Source: JAABYT01 sp041581935 (GTDB lineage Bacteria; Pseudomonadota; Gammaproteobacteria; HK1). Taken from it: DNA of 18,837 bases. Position numbers and translations under genes: made by a program. Under the pieces are notes generated by a model. It was not told the origin of the DNA. It ran no database searches and saw nothing but the letters and a program-made list of their open reading frames with translations. The stretch is from positions 1-18,837 of the forward strand of contig JBFICP010000035.1 in NCBI GenBank assembly GCA_041581935.1, read 5' to 3'. Position 1 is the first letter of the stretch, and every line of letters begins with the position of its first letter. This document shows, one piece after another, positions 1-6,772 of this stretch.

Positions 1-270
1 GTGTCGAATACCGCCGAGTACGGTGATCTTACACGCGGCCCCCGCATCATAACCGACGAGACTCGTGCGGAAATGCGGCGCATCCTCGCCGATATTCAAA
101 GCGGCGCGTTCGCGAAAGAATTTATTCTCGAGAATCAGAGTGGCGCGCCCACCATCCGGGCGTTGCGTCGCGCGAGCCGCGCGCATCCCGTGGAGCAGGT
201 CGGTCAGCGGCTGCGTGATATGATGCCTTGGATCAAAGAGAACCAGCTCGTCGACAAGACCAAGAACTGA
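1..270 (+). CDS. ilvC: Ketol-acid reductoisomerase, C-terminal part (5' truncated by window edge)
   Basis: This is the last 89 residues of acetohydroxy-acid isomeroreductase, the NADPH- and Mg-dependent second enzyme of valine, leucine and isoleucine synthesis. The visible start, SNTAEYGDLTRGPRII, is a strongly conserved stretch of the class I enzyme. It is followed by the usual helical C-terminus (EFILENQSGAPT, then a stretch ending MMPWIKE). The GTG at base 1 is an internal codon, not a start, because class I enzymes are about 330-340 residues long. The stop is at 268-270, and the Psd-like gene follows after 42 bases. The ilvC-psd-pssA order is a known proteobacterial arrangement, so these genes probably share a transcript. 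Confidence 0.95.
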   Translation: MSNTAEYGDLTRGPRIITDETRAEMRRILADIQSGAFAKEFILENQSGAPTIRALRRASRAHPVEQVGQRLRDMMPWIKENQLVDKTKN

Positions 271-312
271 GCATCGCGAAGCTACGCACCGATGCGGCTG
301 TGAGACGATGCC

Positions 313-978
313 ATGATTGCCCGCGAAGGGCACGTTCCGATAGCAGTGGTGAGTGTCTCGGCGATCGCCGTCGGCTACTACGCGGGGCCGGTGTGGACGT
401 TGCCGCTGTTGGCCTTGCTCGCTTATCTGTTTTATGTGTTTCGTGAAACCACGCCCGCGATCCCGAATCTGCCTCTCGCCGTTTTGAGCCCGGGCAGTGG
501 CCGCGTGGTCGAGGTGAGTGAAGGCCGGGATCCATGGCTCAAACGCAGCGCTCGACGCGTACGGGTCGCGCTCGACGGTCTCGGAATCGGCGTATTGAGA
601 AGCCCGGTCGAGGGAAAGGTCATGGACTACTGGACCTCGGCGCAACCGTTCAAGACACCGGGTTCCTTGCGGGTACCCGGATTCTCACCGAACTGTTACA
701 GCGCCTGGGTGCAGACCGACGAGGGCGACGACGTCGTGTTCGCGGTTTCTTCATTGCGTCCGATTTCACGCTTCAAGCTGTACGTTTCGCCCGGTGAGCG
801 AATCGGCATCGGCCAACGCATGGGGTTCATCTACTTCGGGAATGTGGTCGACGTGTTCATGCCCACCGGCACCCGCGCCGAGGCGAATGCGGGCGATCCC
901 GCCGTCTCGGGCTCGACCGTGCTCGGCGAGCTCACCAGGAACACGCGTGCCACCCCGGATAGCGCCGGGCCCGGCTGA
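313..978 (+). CDS. Phosphatidylserine decarboxylase-like protein, probably catalytically inactive
   Basis: The 221-residue protein has the layout of the short Psd/archaetidylserine decarboxylase family. Two hydrophobic segments lie at about residues 9-42, followed by an FRE-type junction and a soluble domain ending in GFIYFGNVVDVFMP. Active members are proenzymes that cleave themselves at a Gly-Ser bond to form a pyruvoyl group and use an Asp-His-Ser triad to make phosphatidylethanolamine. All three positions look replaced: the usual PADG is PGSG (Asp to Ser62), the usual DVHVNR is GIGVLR (His to Gly93), and the cleavage Gly-Ser is Gly-Asn177. The position beside pssA still suggests a role in phospholipid metabolism. 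The ATG at 313 has only a weak ribosome binding site. Family assignment is fairly sure; inactivity is inferred from an alignment by eye. Confidence 0.82.
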   Translation: MIAREGHVPIAVVSVSAIAVGYYAGPVWTLPLLALLAYLFYVFRETTPAIPNLPLAVLSPGSGRVVEVSEGRDPWLKRSARRVRVALDGLGIGVLRSPVEGKVMDYWTSAQPFKTPGSLRVPGFSPNCYSAWVQTDEGDDVVFAVSSLRPISRFKLYVSPGERIGIGQRMGFIYFGNVVDVFMPTGTRAEANAGDPAVSGSTVLGELTRNTRATPDSAGPG

Positions 979-1021
979 TCCCCCACCGATTCCTGGCTAT
1001 CATGTGAGCATCGGCCCCCGC

Positions 1022-1828
1022 ATGAAAAGGGCCAGGGGTCGTCGACAAATGCAGACGCAATCACCTGCGAGAAAGCAACGCCGCGGCATCTACCTGCTGC
1101 CGAATCTATTCACCACCGCGGCCCTGTTTGCCGGCTTCTACGCCATCGTTGCAGCCATGGCAGACCGGTTCGAAGCCGCCGCCGTCGCCATATTCGTGGC
1201 CATGGTGCTCGATGGTATCGATGGTCGCATCGCGCGTCTGACAAATACACAAAGCGCTTTCGGCGCCGAGTACGACAGCCTTGCCGACATGGTCTCGTTC
1301 GGCATCGCGCCGGCGCTCGTCGTCTATCAGTGGGCGCTGCTGGGCATGGGCAAGCTCGGCTGGCTGGCGGCATTCTTCTATGCCGCCGCGACGGCGCTTC
1401 GGCTGGCGCGGTTCAATACCCAGGTCCAGACCGCGGACAAGCGTTACTTTCAGGGCCTGCCGTGTCCCCTGGCTGCGGCGGTGGTGGCAGGACTCGTATG
1501 GTTCAGCGCCGATCACGCGATCGCTGGCGTGAGCATGATGCCGGCGGCGCTCGCCATCACGGTCATCACGGGCATGCTCATGGTCAGCAACATTCGTTAT
1601 CACAGCTTCAAAGAGCTCGATCTCAAAGGTCGTGTCCCGTTCATAACGATTCTCGTCGTGGTGTTGGTGTTCGTGCTGGTTTCCAGCGATCCGCCGTTCG
1701 TGCTTTTCGCACTGTCGGCTCTGTACATGCTCTCCGGACCGGTGCTCACTCTGGTGCACATCCGACGGCGCCGGGCCGCGCGCCGCGGCGGCTCGGGCTT
1801 GCCGGACGAGTCACGAGAGGGAAAATGA
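1022..1828 (+). CDS. pssA: CDP-diacylglycerol--serine O-phosphatidyltransferase
   Basis: This integral membrane enzyme joins CDP-diacylglycerol and serine to give phosphatidylserine, the precursor of phosphatidylethanolamine. The CDP-alcohol phosphotransferase signature is complete: D64-G65, D67-G68, A71-R72, G81, D85 and D89, within DGIDGRIAR and GAEYDSLAD. About seven or eight hydrophobic stretches fill the rest, and the tail is Arg-rich (RRRRAARR). The protein is 268 residues from the ATG at 1022. The ATG at 1049 (259 residues) is an alternative with AGGGG ten bases upstream, and a GTG at 1004 is also in frame. The gene follows the Psd-like gene by 43 bases, as expected for a phosphatidylserine/phosphatidylethanolamine operon. 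Confidence 0.93.
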   Translation: MKRARGRRQMQTQSPARKQRRGIYLLPNLFTTAALFAGFYAIVAAMADRFEAAAVAIFVAMVLDGIDGRIARLTNTQSAFGAEYDSLADMVSFGIAPALVVYQWALLGMGKLGWLAAFFYAAATALRLARFNTQVQTADKRYFQGLPCPLAAAVVAGLVWFSADHAIAGVSMMPAALAITVITGMLMVSNIRYHSFKELDLKGRVPFITILVVVLVFVLVSSDPPFVLFALSALYMLSGPVLTLVHIRRRRAARRGGSGLPDESREGK

Positions 1829-1849
1829 GGGAGCGGCCGAGCGCAGCCG

Positions 1850-2605
1850 ATGCCTGAGCACGCCGGCCAATCCCGTCGAAATCGCTATCTGCAGGCCATG
1901 CAGGTCGATGTCTGGCGTGCTCGGGATAACGATCGCGAAAGCACACGCGAAATCTCGAGCGGCAAGGCCGCGGCTGAACCGCAGCCGTCGGCAGCGCTCG
2001 ACGCGTCGCCGGAAGCGGGCAGCGACGTTGCGCACATGCCGCTTTTGGAGCTCGAGTCCACGGTTGCCGGCTGCCGGCTGTGTGCGCTTGCCGACGGTCG
2101 CACGCACACGGTATTCGGAACCGGAGATGCGCATGCGCGCTGCATGATCATCGGTGAGGCGCCCGGCGCCGAGGAGGACGCCCGCGGCGAGCCCTTCGTC
2201 GGCCGTGCGGGGCAACTCCTCAACGCCATGCTGCGTGCCATCGGGCTCGCCCGCGAGGCCGTTTACATCGCCAACATCGTCAAGTGTCGGCCGCCGAAGA
2301 ACCGGGATCCGAAGCCCGAAGAGATGGTGGCCTGCTCGCGCTACCTGCGTCGCCAGATCACACTGATAAACCCGCGCGTGATCCTCGCCGTAGGCCGGGT
2401 CGCCGCCCAGCACCTGGTCGGGTCCGCCATTCCGGTCGGCAGAATGCGCGGACAGAGCTATGTTTATGAGAATGTCGACAACGGCGCTCGGATTCCCATC
2501 GTCGTGACCTATCACCCGGCTTATCTGCTGCGTTCGCCGCTGGAGAAGCGTAAATCCTGGGAGGACCTCAGGCGGGCGCGCGAGCTGCTGGAGTCGAGCC
2601 CATGA
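1850..2605 (+). CDS. Uracil-DNA glycosylase, family 4 type with 4Fe-4S cluster
   Basis: This protein is predicted to remove uracil from DNA in base excision repair. The 251 residues contain four likely cluster cysteines (C75, C78, C146, C162), the GEAPG active-site motif at 102-106 followed by the conserved FVGRAGQLLN, and the second motif HPAYLLR at 222-228. The first 65 or so residues are a poorly conserved, Ala/Glu-rich extension beginning with a YLQAMQVDVW segment, which I recall from other gammaproteobacterial members. The gene starts 21 bases after pssA, and its stop region overlaps the rimI start by four bases (ATGA), which suggests translational coupling. Confidence 0.9.
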   Translation: MPEHAGQSRRNRYLQAMQVDVWRARDNDRESTREISSGKAAAEPQPSAALDASPEAGSDVAHMPLLELESTVAGCRLCALADGRTHTVFGTGDAHARCMIIGEAPGAEEDARGEPFVGRAGQLLNAMLRAIGLAREAVYIANIVKCRPPKNRDPKPEEMVACSRYLRRQITLINPRVILAVGRVAAQHLVGSAIPVGRMRGQSYVYENVDNGARIPIVVTYHPAYLLRSPLEKRKSWEDLRRARELLESSP

Positions 2606-3078
2606 GTGCCGTCCTCAAGGGTAAACCCCTGGATATCCGGCCGATGCGTGATAGCGACCTTGCCTTCGTGCTGGAGATCGAGCGTGAAGCGTATGCCTTT
2701 CCGTGGTCGGAAGGCATATTCCGCGACTGCCTGCGGGCCGGCTACTGCTGCTGGGTCGTGGAGCAACGGGGACTGGTTTGTGCCTACGGAATCATGCAGG
2801 TCGGCGCGGGCGAGTCCCACATACTCAATCTCTGCGTGCGCGCGAGCGGCCGGGGGCGGGGGCTCGGCCGGACCCTGCTCGGTCATCTGCTGGATGTTGC
2901 GAGGGAACATCGCGCCGATACGGCGTTGCTGGAAGTGCGCCCGACGAATCGTGCCGCGCTCGGTCTTTATGAAGCCATGGGTTTCAACGAGGTCGGCGTC
3001 AGGCGCGGCTACTATCCCGGGCGTGACGGGCGCGAGGACGCGCTCATCTTGGCCATCTGCCTGACCGGCACCGCCTGA
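2602..3078 (+). CDS. rimI: Ribosomal protein S18 alanine N-acetyltransferase (RimI)
   Basis: This 158-residue GNAT acetyltransferase is expected to acetylate the N-terminal alanine of ribosomal protein S18. The acetyl-CoA loop is GRGRGLGRTLL at about 83-93. The active-site Glu and Tyr of E. coli RimI (E103, Y115) correspond to E111 in LLEVRPTNRAA and Y123 in LYEAMGF. The pocket segment AFPWSEGIF near residues 32-40 is also typical of RimI. Its ATG overlaps the stop of the uracil-DNA glycosylase gene. A close GNAT relative acting on another protein cannot be excluded, but the length and motifs fit RimI well. Confidence 0.9.
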   Translation: MSAVLKGKPLDIRPMRDSDLAFVLEIEREAYAFPWSEGIFRDCLRAGYCCWVVEQRGLVCAYGIMQVGAGESHILNLCVRASGRGRGLGRTLLGHLLDVAREHRADTALLEVRPTNRAALGLYEAMGFNEVGVRRGYYPGRDGREDALILAICLTGTA

Positions 3079-3109
3079 TTCCCGAAGCGCGGCCTGTCCG
3101 GCGCGGAGC

Positions 3110-3139
3110 AAAAAAAACCCCGCTTGAAGACAAGCGGGG
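3110..3139 (-). terminator. Rho-independent terminator for the minus-strand gene
   Basis: A perfect 9-bp stem (CCCCGCTTG, loop AAGA, CAAGCGGGG at 3118-3139) is bordered on its left by eight A residues (3110-3117). Read on the minus strand this is a GC-rich hairpin followed by eight U, a textbook intrinsic terminator about 50 bases past the stop of the gene at 3191-3412. On the plus strand no U-run follows, so it should not act as a strong terminator for rimI in that form. Confidence 0.9.
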
Positions 3140-3190
3140 AGCCACTAGGGACATGTCACGAAACGATTCGAATGCAGCCGGCAAAAATCG

Positions 3191-3412
3191 TCAATGAAGC
3201 TCCGGGTGCCACTCCCAACGCGCACCTTTTCCGGCGCGCTGGTACCTGAGCAAAGCCAGCGATTCCTGCTTGAATTTCAACAGCTCTCTGAGATAGGTCT
3301 GCGCGTGCTTGGTGCGCAGGTCGTCCGCGTTCCGCCCGTCCAAGACTTTGCGGTAAAGCAGCGCGATCTCCTCGACCAATTGGCCTTCACGTAGGATGGC
3401 AAGGTTGTTCAA
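3191..3412 (-). CDS. Hypothetical small protein, TTG start
   Basis: I do not recognise this 73-residue protein. It is mostly helical in appearance, rich in Leu, Glu, Lys and Arg, with no membrane segment, no Cys and an unusual end (ARWEWHPELH). The minus-strand reading frame is open further upstream to an ATG at 3559, but that extra part is Arg/Pro-rich and looks non-coding. A TTG at 3412 is preceded by GGGGGAG (3426-3420) with seven bases of spacing, an excellent ribosome binding site. Codons from there strongly favour G or C in the third position. The gene is monocistronic, convergent with rimI and divergent from cysM, and has its own strong terminator. Confidence 0.7.
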   Translation of the reverse strand: MNNLAILREGQLVEEIALLYRKVLDGRNADDLRTKHAQTYLRELLKFKQESLALLRYQRAGKGARWEWHPELH

Positions 3413-3508
3413 GTTGTCGCTCCCCCGGTGCGGTACCGGTGTGCTGTATGACCGATTCCGAAGCAAGCGGTGTGCCAACTGGGGCCTACGACGGGGATTC
3501 AGGGGCTT

Positions 3509-3543
3509 GTCGGGCCCGCGCCCGGCGGTCCGTCGGGCCCGTG
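3509..3543. repeat. Tandem palindromic repeat GTCGGGCCCGYG x2
   Basis: Two copies of the 12-base element GTCGGGCCCG(C/T)G lie at 3509-3520 and 3532-3543, 23 bases apart start to start, or about two helical turns. The core CGGGCCCG is self-complementary. The copies could be paired operator half-sites or could form a stem with a 15-base loop. No T-run directly follows the second copy. Confidence 0.5.
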
Positions 3544-3575
3544 TAAGCTTTTCCGACATTGCCCGGGGAGCATTG

Positions 3576-3591
3576 TGTGACGCAGTTCACG
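3576..3591. promoter_or_regulatory. Candidate CRP/Vfr-family binding site
   Basis: TGTGACGCAGTTCACG matches the CRP core consensus TGTGA-N6-TCACA at nine of ten specified positions. It lies in the divergent gap, about 190 bases upstream of cysM and 165 bases upstream of the minus-strand gene. Which promoter it would serve is unclear. Confidence 0.45.
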
Positions 3592-3746
3592 CTTTAAACG
3601 TGTCAGGCAATCGGCGGCTGCGAGAAAACCACCGCCGTTCAGGCAGTTAACGGAACCTTCGCGGTGTTCCACCGGGTGTCAAGATATTCGACAGGGCCTG
3701 CGGGGCCGGTTGCGTGGCGCGCACCGGGGCCGCGGCTTGACTCCTT

Positions 3747-3774
3747 TTGTGCCCCATCGGCCTTCCATTACACT
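3747..3774 (+). promoter_or_regulatory. Putative cysM promoter, possibly giving a leaderless mRNA
   Basis: TACACT at 3769-3774 is a plausible -10 box lying only six bases before the cysM ATG, with a weak TTGTGC (3747-3752) 16 bases upstream. The better -35 match, TTGACT at 3737-3742, is 26 bases from the -10 and too far away. There is no Shine-Dalgarno sequence before the ATG. If the -10 is real, transcription would start at or near the A of the ATG. Confidence 0.4.
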
Positions 3775-3780
3775 CGCGCA

Positions 3781-4674
3781 ATGTCATTCCCGACCCTCGA
3801 TGCCCTGATCGGCAATACGCCGCTCGCCCAGCTGCAACGTCTTGCGGGCAGCGCCGAGAACACGATTCTGGCCAAGCTGGAGGGCAATAATCCCGCCGGG
3901 TCGGTCAAGGATCGGCCCGCGCTCGGCATGATTCGCGGCGCCGAGGAGCGCGGCGAGATTCGCCCCGGGGATACGCTCATCGAGGCGACCAGCGGCAATA
4001 CCGGCATCGCGCTGGCCATGGTGGCGGCGGTCAAGGGCTATGCCATGGTGCTCATCATGCCCGAGCACATGAGCGTGGAACGCCGCGCCGCGATGCAGGC
4101 GTTCGGAGCCCGCATCGTTCTGGTTTCCGAGGACGGCGGCATGGAACAGGCGCGCGACCTTGCCGAAGCAATGCAGGCGCGCGGTGAAGGCAAGGTGCTC
4201 GATCAGTTCGCGAACCCCGATAATCCCCGCGCGCACTACGAATCGACCGGCCCCGAAATCTGGCGCGCGACGCAGGGACGCGTCACGCACTTTGTCAGCG
4301 CCATGGGGACCACGGGTACCATCATGGGCGTGTCCCGATATTTGAAGGAAATCAGTCCACGAGTGCAGATCATCGGCGTTCAGCCGGGAGACGAATCCAG
4401 CATTCCGGGAATCCGCAAATGGCCGGCGGCCTACCTGCCGAAAATTTTCGAAGCCGAGCGCATCGACCGCATCGTCGAGGTGAGTGCCGAGCAGGCCGAG
4501 CGAACGACCCTCGAGCTGGGTCGTCGGGAGGGCATTTTTGCGGGGCTCTCATCGGGAGGCGCCGTCTCGGTCGCCCTGGAATTGTCCCGGCAGCTCACCG
4601 ATGCGGTTATCGTCACCATTGTCTGCGACCGCGGCGATCGGTATCTGTCCACGGGCCTGTTTAATAAAGAGTAG
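3781..4674 (+). CDS. cysM: Cysteine synthase B (O-acetylserine sulfhydrylase B)
   Basis: This PLP enzyme makes cysteine from O-acetylserine and sulfide; CysM members also accept thiosulfate. The 297-residue protein has the PLP lysine in NPAGSVKDR (K43), the substrate loop TSGNTG at 70-75 and the GTTGT phosphate-binding loop in the second half. QFANPDNPRAHYESTGPEIW and the short C-terminus favour CysM over the longer CysK. The frame is open further upstream, but homology begins at this ATG (MSFPTLDALIGNTPL). The ATG has no visible ribosome binding site. The YdbH-like gene begins within about 20 bases of its stop. Confidence 0.94.
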   Translation: MSFPTLDALIGNTPLAQLQRLAGSAENTILAKLEGNNPAGSVKDRPALGMIRGAEERGEIRPGDTLIEATSGNTGIALAMVAAVKGYAMVLIMPEHMSVERRAAMQAFGARIVLVSEDGGMEQARDLAEAMQARGEGKVLDQFANPDNPRAHYESTGPEIWRATQGRVTHFVSAMGTTGTIMGVSRYLKEISPRVQIIGVQPGDESSIPGIRKWPAAYLPKIFEAERIDRIVEVSAEQAERTTLELGRREGIFAGLSSGGAVSVALELSRQLTDAVIVTIVCDRGDRYLSTGLFNKE

Positions 4675-4690
4675 CAGCGAGGATCACCTC

Positions 4691-6679
4691 ATCGGTCATC
4701 AGCCGCGTCTGCTTTCCGCGCTGGCCGCGCTCGTCGCCGCGGCGCTGGCCGCGCCATTGTCGGCAGTCGAGGAGCTTACGCTGCATGTCGGTCGCGTCGA
4801 CGGTGGACGATGGTCCAGCGGTGATATCGAGCTCAAGCTCGGGTTTGCCGCTGCGGACCGGGTATCGGCCCGGCTGACCACGGTTGGACTCGAGCTGCCG
4901 GAACCCTTTCAAGCGCTGCGCGCGCTCAGCGTGGACTGCCCGAGAGCCGACGTCACGGCTACGGGCCTCGCGTGCACGGGCGCCGAGCTGAGGCTCAGCG
5001 ACGATGGTGGTGGCATCGAGCGGTTGCCGCTTGCCATGCGTCTCGAGCGCAAGGCCGATCACTGGCGGCTTCGCGTGGCTGCCGAGGCACTCGACCCCGC
5101 GTCGATGTGGACTCTCGCCGCCCGCCTGGGTCTGGCACCCGGGCTCGAGATCACCCGTGGCAGGCTTGCCGTCACTCTGGAGCTCGAAACCGGCCGCAAG
5201 GGCCGCCGGCTGCGTCTGGACGCGGCGCTCTCCGGCGCGAGCTTCAGCGACGCCGCGGGCCTGAATGCCGGCGAAGACCTCGATGCGCGCCTCGAGTTGC
5301 GCGCCGCGCGTGCCGAGTCCGGCTGGCAAACGAGCGCGGAGCTTTCTTTGGACACCGGCCAAGTCTATCTCGATCCGGTGTTCGTGGATGCCCGCAATGC
5401 CCCGGTTACCGTCAGCGCAGCCGGCGATATCGAACCCGAGTCGGGTCGCTTACGATTGTCGAGCGTGCGCCTGCGCCACCGAGGAGTAGCCAGCGTGGAT
5501 GGCGAGCTGGTCGTCACCACAGGCGGTGCGCTCGAGGCGCTTGCGCTGCGTCTCGCGCGCGCTCCGCTCGCGCCGCTTTACCGGACCTACCTGCAACCGT
5601 TCGCCGTCGGCAGCGTGCTCGACGCGCTCACCGTCGACGGGGTCGGGGAGGCACGCCTCGAGTGGCGGCCGGCGCCCGAAGGCTGGCGCGCGTGGCTAAA
5701 ACTCGACGACGTGAATATCGCCGACCAAGACGGCCGATACAGCGTTGCCGGCGTTCAAGGCGATGTCGAGTGGAGCGAGGGGTCGCGACCGGACATCACC
5801 ACGCTTCGTTGGAGCGGCGGTCAGTTTTATCGCATCGATTACGGGGCCGGTGTGCTCCGGGGGCGGGTTTCGGGTCGTCAATTCGAGCTCGAAGCGCCCG
5901 TCGAGGTGCCGTTGCTGGAGGGTGCCGTCACGGTCAATGCGCTTCGCGTGAACGACATCGGCACACGCGAGCTCGGCTGGCAGTTCCGCGGAAACGTGCG
6001 GCCAATGTCGCTCAGGGCGCTCACGGGCGCGCTCGCCTGGCCACCATTCGGCGGCACGCTCGCAGGTGATATACCGCTGGTCAGCTACACCCGGGGCGTC
6101 ATCAGCGTGGATGGCAGTCTCGATATCGCGGTCTTCGGCGGTGCGGTACGCGTCAGGCAGCTCAGTATCAGCAATCCCTTCGGAGTCATCCCCGAGTTGC
6201 GCGCCGACGTCGACGTCGAAGGGCTGTCGCTCGATGCCCTTACCAGCACGTTTTCCTTTGGTAACATCCAGGGCAGGCTGCAGGGCCGCATCCACGGGCT
6301 GATTCTGAAAGACTGGAAGCCGACCGCATTCGACGCGCGTTTCGCCACACCCGACGACGACGATTCCCGGCACCGGATCTCTCAGCGGGCGGTGGAGAAC
6401 CTTGCCAGCCTCGGCGGCGCCGGGGCGGTGCTTTCGTCGACCTTCCTGCGAATATTCGACGAGTTCTCGTACCGCCGTCTCGGCATCGGTTGCCGTCTCG
6501 CGAACGGCGTCTGCGATATGGACGGGGTCGCTCCCGCGGAGCAGGGATACTACATCGTCGAGGGCGGCGGATTGCCTCCCCGTATCGATGTCCTGGGCTT
6601 CAATCGACGCGTGGACTGGGAGGTCCTGCTCGGCAGGCTCCGGCAGATCGTCACGACGAATGGACCGGTCATCCGCTGA
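4691..6679 (+). CDS. ydbH: YdbH-like AsmA-family envelope protein (probable lipid-transport bridge), unusual start
   Basis: The protein is about 662 residues, of repeated beta-rich segments, and matches the YdbH family (old Pfam name 'dicarboxylate transport'). E. coli YdbH is longer, at about 880 residues. It is anchored near the inner membrane and reaches the outer membrane with YnbE to maintain outer-membrane lipids. Recognisable C-terminal parts are FSFGNIQGRLQGRIHGL, LKDWKPTAFDA, ISQRAVENLASLGG and GFNRRVDWEVL. The N-terminus is a hydrophobic segment (LLSALAALVAAALAAPLSA) that may be a signal peptide or anchor. No ATG, GTG or TTG lies between the cysM stop and that segment. I place the start at ATC 4691, eight bases after GAGG (4679-4682). 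The next upstream ATG (4601) lies inside cysM and would add 30 unlikely residues. The coding sequence is firm; the start is not. Confidence 0.78.
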   Translation: MGHQPRLLSALAALVAAALAAPLSAVEELTLHVGRVDGGRWSSGDIELKLGFAAADRVSARLTTVGLELPEPFQALRALSVDCPRADVTATGLACTGAELRLSDDGGGIERLPLAMRLERKADHWRLRVAAEALDPASMWTLAARLGLAPGLEITRGRLAVTLELETGRKGRRLRLDAALSGASFSDAAGLNAGEDLDARLELRAARAESGWQTSAELSLDTGQVYLDPVFVDARNAPVTVSAAGDIEPESGRLRLSSVRLRHRGVASVDGELVVTTGGALEALALRLARAPLAPLYRTYLQPFAVGSVLDALTVDGVGEARLEWRPAPEGWRAWLKLDDVNIADQDGRYSVAGVQGDVEWSEGSRPDITTLRWSGGQFYRIDYGAGVLRGRVSGRQFELEAPVEVPLLEGAVTVNALRVNDIGTRELGWQFRGNVRPMSLRALTGALAWPPFGGTLAGDIPLVSYTRGVISVDGSLDIAVFGGAVRVRQLSISNPFGVIPELRADVDVEGLSLDALTSTFSFGNIQGRLQGRIHGLILKDWKPTAFDARFATPDDDDSRHRISQRAVENLASLGGAGAVLSSTFLRIFDEFSYRRLGIGCRLANGVCDMDGVAPAEQGYYIVEGGGLPPRIDVLGFNRRVDWEVLLGRLRQIVTTNGPVIR

Positions 6680-6772
6680 GCATCGCAGGTCGGCGAACGT
6701 GCCTCGTTCATGGTAGGTTCATCTTCCGTGAGCGTAAATCCGGATCTCTTTACATAGAGCTGGGAGCATTCC

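Larger units (their letters stand above)
3413..3780. other. Divergent regulatory gap between the minus-strand gene and cysM
   Basis: This 368-base stretch has no convincing gene. It separates two divergent starts and holds the ribosome binding site of the TTG-start gene, two copies of GTCGGGCCCGYG (3509-3520 and 3532-3543), a CRP-like palindrome (3576-3591) and a possible cysM -10 box next to the cysM ATG. The reading frames that cross it are Arg-rich and extend only by chance. Confidence 0.6.

Noticed and set aside
3413..3559. Upstream extension of the minus-strand hypothetical gene to the ATG at 3559
   Set aside because: The 49 extra residues are Arg/Pro-rich and cross the repeat region, whereas TTG 3412 has an ideal ribosome binding site.
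3664..3780. N-terminal extension of cysM from an ATG at 3664
   Set aside because: The extra 39 residues have no cysteine synthase homology, and the family start aligns with the ATG at 3781.
4972..6069. 365-codon plus-strand frame inside the YdbH-like gene
   Set aside because: The product is extremely Arg-rich and without any motif, while the overlapping frame encodes the YdbH family. It is a frame shadow.
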